Source of the DNA: Clostridia bacterium | GTDB taxonomy: Bacteria; Bacillota; UBA994; PWPR01 | Direction: 5' to 3' | Assembly (NCBI GenBank): GCA_003557085.1 | Contig: PWPR01000151.1 | Coordinates: 1 to 8,761 of the forward strand | DNA: 8,761 bases | Shown: positions 6,112 to 8,761 of the stretch, one piece after another | Position numbering within the stretch: the first letter of the stretch is position 1 | How the letters are laid out: each line of letters starts with the position of its first letter | Position numbers and translations under genes: made by a program | Notes under the pieces: model-generated | What the model was told of the DNA's origin: nothing | What the model saw: the letters and a program-made list of their open reading frames with translations, nothing else | The model's database searches: none

Positions 6112-7236
6112 ATTAATTTTGAAATAATTAGAAAACAAACACGTTTGGCACAGGAAATAACCTATTTAGAAACTCCAGCAAGAGGGTTAGTACCAAAGGA
6201 TGTCCTAGACAGCTCAATTAATATTATTAAAAAATGGGAAGAGATGGATAGTGGTGCTGATAATGATGAGTTGCAAGGTAGTATTAAAGCTAAGGCAGCT
6301 AGACTACTTAAGGTTAATAAAGAGAATTTGGCTTTAACCACATGCACATCACATGGTTTAAGTTTAGTTGCTAACTCATATCCTTGGCAAAAAGGTGATA
6401 ATCTTATCGTACCTGAGTGTGAACATCCAAATAATTTTTATCCATGGGCACAGTTACGAAATCAAGGTGTAGAAGTAAGATTAGCTAAATGTAAAGACGG
6501 TGTTATAGATGCAAAAGAGATTATAGCTAAAATTGATTCAAAAACTAGGATGATTGCTTTATCGATAGTAACTTTTTACCCTGGTGGATATTTTGATATT
6601 GCAGAGCTTAATGAGTATATTAAGGATAAAGACATTCATATTGTATTGGATGCCATTCAAGCAGTAGGTTTCTTGCCATTATATCCTAGAGATTTGAAAG
6701 TTTCTGCAATTGCAACTGCAGCATATAAAGGATTAATGACGCCTTATGGTGCAGGCTTACTTTACGTGGATGATGAACTAAACAAGAAATTAGTACCTAG
6801 AGAAGTATCTCTTAGTAATATAGCTGTAAAAAAGCAATTTCCAGAGCTTGATTATACACTAATTGAAGATGTGCAAAGGCTTCAACCTATGCCTATTCAT
6901 TTAGCAGGTTTAGCTAGTATGAATAGAGCTTTAGATATTATTTTAAGCATAGGAATAGAAAGAATAGGAAAGAGAGTTTGTAGCTTAGAACATTCATTGA
7001 AAAAAGAATTAACTGCTAATGGAGTGAAGACGGTCTTAGAGCCTGGAGACCCTAGACTTAAGCATATTGTGTGCATAGAAGAAAAAAATGCCCGTGAAGT
7101 AGCAAATTTTGCTAGAGAGCATGGATTATACTTAAGCCCAAGAAGATCTGGAATTAGAATGGGTTTTCACATATATAATAATGAAAAAGATGTTATGCAA
7201 GCAAAAGAAGTTTTACTTAAATATTATAAGAAGTAA
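6112..7236 (+). CDS. Class V aminotransferase-fold PLP enzyme
   Basis: A cytoplasmic PLP enzyme of fold type I, class V (the family of cysteine desulfurases, isopenicillin-N epimerase-like enzymes and small-molecule aminotransferases). Numbering from the TTG at 6145 (363 residues): TCTSHGL (66-72) at the phosphate-binding turn, ECEHPNN (91-97), Asp169 in VLDAIQAVG for the pyridine nitrogen, the PLP lysine Lys195 in AAYKGLMTPYG, and a C-terminal SGIRMGFHIYNNEKDV (335-350) with substrate-carboxylate Arg338. The desulfurase Cys loop (RSGHHCAQP type) is absent, so sulfur transfer is unlikely. Homology-like N-terminal sequence (INFEIIRKQTRLAQEITYLE) continues 11 codons upstream of the TTG, back to an ATT preceded by a ribosome binding site, so the true protein is probably 374 residues with an ATT start. 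The substrate is unknown; an amino acid is likely given the neighbours. Confidence 0.8.
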   Translation: MNFEIIRKQTRLAQEITYLETPARGLVPKDVLDSSINIIKKWEEMDSGADNDELQGSIKAKAARLLKVNKENLALTTCTSHGLSLVANSYPWQKGDNLIVPECEHPNNFYPWAQLRNQGVEVRLAKCKDGVIDAKEIIAKIDSKTRMIALSIVTFYPGGYFDIAELNEYIKDKDIHIVLDAIQAVGFLPLYPRDLKVSAIATAAYKGLMTPYGAGLLYVDDELNKKLVPREVSLSNIAVKKQFPELDYTLIEDVQRLQPMPIHLAGLASMNRALDIILSIGIERIGKRVCSLEHSLKKELTANGVKTVLEPGDPRLKHIVCIEEKNAREVANFAREHGLYLSPRRSGIRMGFHIYNNEKDVMQAKEVLLKYYKK

Positions 7237-7277
7237 AAAAAATGCTCCTAAGCCTCAAATTATTGACTTAGGAGCTT
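7235..7277 (-). terminator. Strong intrinsic terminator of tryptophanase, shared by the convergent gene
   Basis: GCTCCTAAG (7244-7252) pairs perfectly with CTTAGGAGC (7267-7275). Within the loop TCAA (7255-7258) also pairs with TTGA (7263-7266), leaving a two-base CC bulge and an ATTA tip. Read on the minus strand the hairpin is followed, after one A, by eight T residues, a textbook terminator for tnaA. Read on the plus strand it is followed by TTATATTATATC, so it may also stop the aminotransferase transcript, less strongly. Confidence 0.85.
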
Positions 7278-7280
7278 ATA

Positions 7281-8654
7281 TTATATCTTTTTAAACTTAG
7301 CAGTAAAATGTCTTAAAATATCAGATTCATATGTTATCTCAAGTCCACTAATTTTATCTTTGCGTTGATAAATCTTTTTTAGACCTTCAACGACAACATC
7401 CATATGGTTATTTGTGTAAACTCTTCTAGGTATAGTAAGTCTTAACAGCTCTAGCTTTGGATAGTCATGGTCGCCAGTCCTAGGGTCTCTTCCAGCTAAA
7501 ACAGTTCCTATTTCTACTCCTCTAACCCCTGATTCAATATAAAGTTCAACACCTAGTGCTTGGGCAGGAAACTCCTTTTGAGGTATATTTGGTAGGAATC
7601 TTGAAGCATCAATATAAATTGCATGACCACCAGGTGGCTCTATAATAGGAATTCCAGCCTCTATTAACTTATCTCCTAAATACTTTACTTGTCCTATTCT
7701 ATAGTTTAAATATGATTCCTCAGTTACTTCCTCTAACCCTCTAGCAATTGCTTCTAAATCTCTACCTGCTAAACCTCCATAAGTAGGAAATCCTTCAAAC
7801 AAAACTGCAAGTGAGCTAGCTTTCTGATGTAAATCTTTATCTCTTAATGCTAAATATCCACCTATATTAACGATTGCATCTTTTTTAGCACTCATTGTGC
7901 AACCATCTGCATAACTAAAAGTCTCTTTCACTATTTCTTTAATAGACTTCTTTTCATATCCAGGCTCACGGGTTTTGATAAAGAAGGCATTTTCAGAAAA
8001 CCTACACGCATCAATATAAAATGGAATTTTATATTTTTTAGCAATATCACTAACGCCTTTAATGTTTTCCATTGAAACTGGTTGTCCGCCACCACTATTA
8101 CAAGTAATTGTTAATATTATTAGTGGAATAACGTCAGTACCTTTATCAAGTATGAAGTTTTCTAACTTAGTCAGATCCATATTACCCTTAAATGGATAAT
8201 TGTTTGTAGGATCATAGGCCTCATCAATAACTAGGTCTACAGGAATACCTTTTTTATGGAGTACATGTGCTTTAGTAGTATCAAAATGCATATTATTAGG
8301 TATATAATCATTCTCATTCACTAAAAGTGAAAGAAGCAAGTTTTCAGCTGCTCTACCTTGATGTGTAGGGACAAAATAAGGAAACCCTAATATGTTTTTA
8401 ATTGCTTTCTCTAAATTATAATAGTTTTTGCTGCCAGCATATGATTCGTCCCCTAACATCATGCCAGCCCATTGATAATCACTCATAGCACCTGTACCGC
8501 TATCTGTTAGTAGGTCTATATAGACTTCTGAAGACTTAAGACTAAAAAGATTAAAGCCAGCTTCTCGTACTAGCTCAGCTCTTTCTTCTTTTGTTGTCAT
8601 TTTAATAGGCTCTACTACCTTAATCCGGAAAGGCTCTGCAGGGAAATAATTCAA
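7281..8654 (-). CDS. tnaA: Tryptophanase (tryptophan indole-lyase)
   Basis: A 457-residue cytoplasmic PLP beta-lyase that splits L-tryptophan to indole, pyruvate and ammonia. The order of motifs matches the tryptophanase/tyrosine phenol-lyase family: YIDLLTDSGTGAMS (45-58), GDESYAGS (68-75, Tyr72 the catalytic acid/base), PTHQGRAAEN (96-105), Asp215 and Arg218, the PLP lysine Lys258 in CTMSAKKDA, and Arg405 for the substrate carboxylate. Gly53, Glu70 and Asn263 match the monovalent-cation site. Three residues that separate the two activities are all tryptophanase-type: Asp125 (Thr in tyrosine phenol-lyase), Ile382 (Arg that binds the phenol OH) and His449 in RHFTAK (Phe). The usual GRGAE is GRAAE here. 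TTG at 8654 is the only plausible start; AAAGGATGAT (from 8668) precedes it. Converges on the class V enzyme; no Trp permease gene is adjacent. Confidence 0.93.
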   Translation of the reverse strand: MNYFPAEPFRIKVVEPIKMTTKEERAELVREAGFNLFSLKSSEVYIDLLTDSGTGAMSDYQWAGMMLGDESYAGSKNYYNLEKAIKNILGFPYFVPTHQGRAAENLLLSLLVNENDYIPNNMHFDTTKAHVLHKKGIPVDLVIDEAYDPTNNYPFKGNMDLTKLENFILDKGTDVIPLIILTITCNSGGGQPVSMENIKGVSDIAKKYKIPFYIDACRFSENAFFIKTREPGYEKKSIKEIVKETFSYADGCTMSAKKDAIVNIGGYLALRDKDLHQKASSLAVLFEGFPTYGGLAGRDLEAIARGLEEVTEESYLNYRIGQVKYLGDKLIEAGIPIIEPPGGHAIYIDASRFLPNIPQKEFPAQALGVELYIESGVRGVEIGTVLAGRDPRTGDHDYPKLELLRLTIPRRVYTNNHMDVVVEGLKKIYQRKDKISGLEITYESDILRHFTAKFKKI

Positions 8655-8655
8655 T

Positions 8656-8693
8656 TAAATCATCCTTTCAAATAAATCATTAAATATGATTTA
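8656..8693. repeat. Three copies of octamer TAAATCAT in the tnaA leader
   Basis: TAAATCAT occurs at 8656-8663 and 8673-8680, and inverted as ATGATTTA at 8686-8693. The last two form a perfect inverted repeat with eight-base arms and a five-base centre. The copy at 8656-8663 overlaps the tnaA ribosome binding site. This looks like an operator pair or a weak leader hairpin able to compete for the ribosome binding site. Chance is possible given the AT content. Confidence 0.4.
8661..8668 (-). promoter_or_regulatory. Ribosome binding site of tryptophanase
   Basis: AAAGGATG on the minus strand (8668-8661) lies six bases before the TTG start at 8654 (eight counted from the AGGA core). No in-frame ATG occurs until residue 19, so this site supports the TTG start. 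Confidence 0.55.
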
Positions 8694-8719
8694 GACAAAA
8701 TATCATGAACTCCTGCATA

Positions 8720-8748
8720 ATTAGATAATATAATTGAAATTTTAACAA
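8720..8748 (-). promoter_or_regulatory. Probable tnaA promoter
   Basis: Minus strand TTGTTA (8748-8743) and TCTAAT (8725-8720, five of six) are separated by exactly 17 bases. Transcription would start near 8713, giving a leader of about 59 bases before the TTG start. Confidence 0.5.
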
Positions 8749-8761
8749 ATAAAGGCTATTA

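Noticed and set aside
6145..7236. Cysteine desulfurase (NifS/SufS/IscS) as the name of the class V gene
   Set aside because: The catalytic cysteine loop is absent; the corresponding C-terminal region reads SPRRSGIRMGFHIYN.
7281..8654. Tyrosine phenol-lyase as the name of the right-hand lyase
   Set aside because: The phenol-binding Arg and the Thr and Phe typical of that enzyme are replaced by Ile382, Asp125 and His449, all tryptophanase-type.

Overview
The window reads as chromosomal DNA from a low-GC Gram-positive bacterium, most likely an anaerobic member of the Clostridia. The reasons are the strongly AT-rich third codon positions, AGGAGG-type ribosome binding sites, frequent TTG and GTG starts, and a tryptophanase together with a GlmL/MutL-type ATPase, both common in amino-acid-fermenting anaerobes. 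No genus can be fixed from sequence alone. There are no RNA genes, insertion sequences, CRISPR arrays or phage genes.

Layout. Positions 1-245 hold no convincing gene, but contain a probable extended -10 promoter with a perfect inverted repeat just after it. From 246 to 5447 there is one tight rightward operon of five genes: a GlmL/MutL-family actin-fold ATPase, a 435-residue protein with carrier-like segments and a KOW-like C-terminus, a 330-residue protein of unknown family, a 52-residue acidic protein with a GTG start, and an EamA-type ten-helix transporter. The first three genes join through one-base TAATG overlaps and the last two junctions are 12 and 14 bases. A hairpin terminator at 5440-5461 closes the operon and also contains the stop codon of the transporter.

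A LysE/ArgO-type exporter (5460-6056, minus) converges on that terminator. It is divergent from a class V aminotransferase-fold PLP enzyme (about 6112-7236, plus), and the two appear to share overlapping promoters around 6050-6083. A tryptophanase (7281-8654, minus) converges on the aminotransferase, with a strong hairpin terminator between them. Its promoter and a short leader carrying a repeated octamer lie at the right edge.

How the genes may work together. The right half has an amino-acid theme: tryptophanase degrades Trp to indole, pyruvate and ammonia, LysE-type proteins export amino acids, and the class V enzyme is a PLP enzyme lacking the desulfurase cysteine. The left operon is the least explained part. 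GlmL is known as a companion (probable reactivating ATPase) of B12-dependent aminomutases and glutamate mutase, yet no mutase, B12-binding domain or cobalamin riboswitch is present here. Instead the ATPase is translationally coupled to two proteins I do not recognise. This is the best candidate in the window for an undescribed system; its function is not shown by the sequence.
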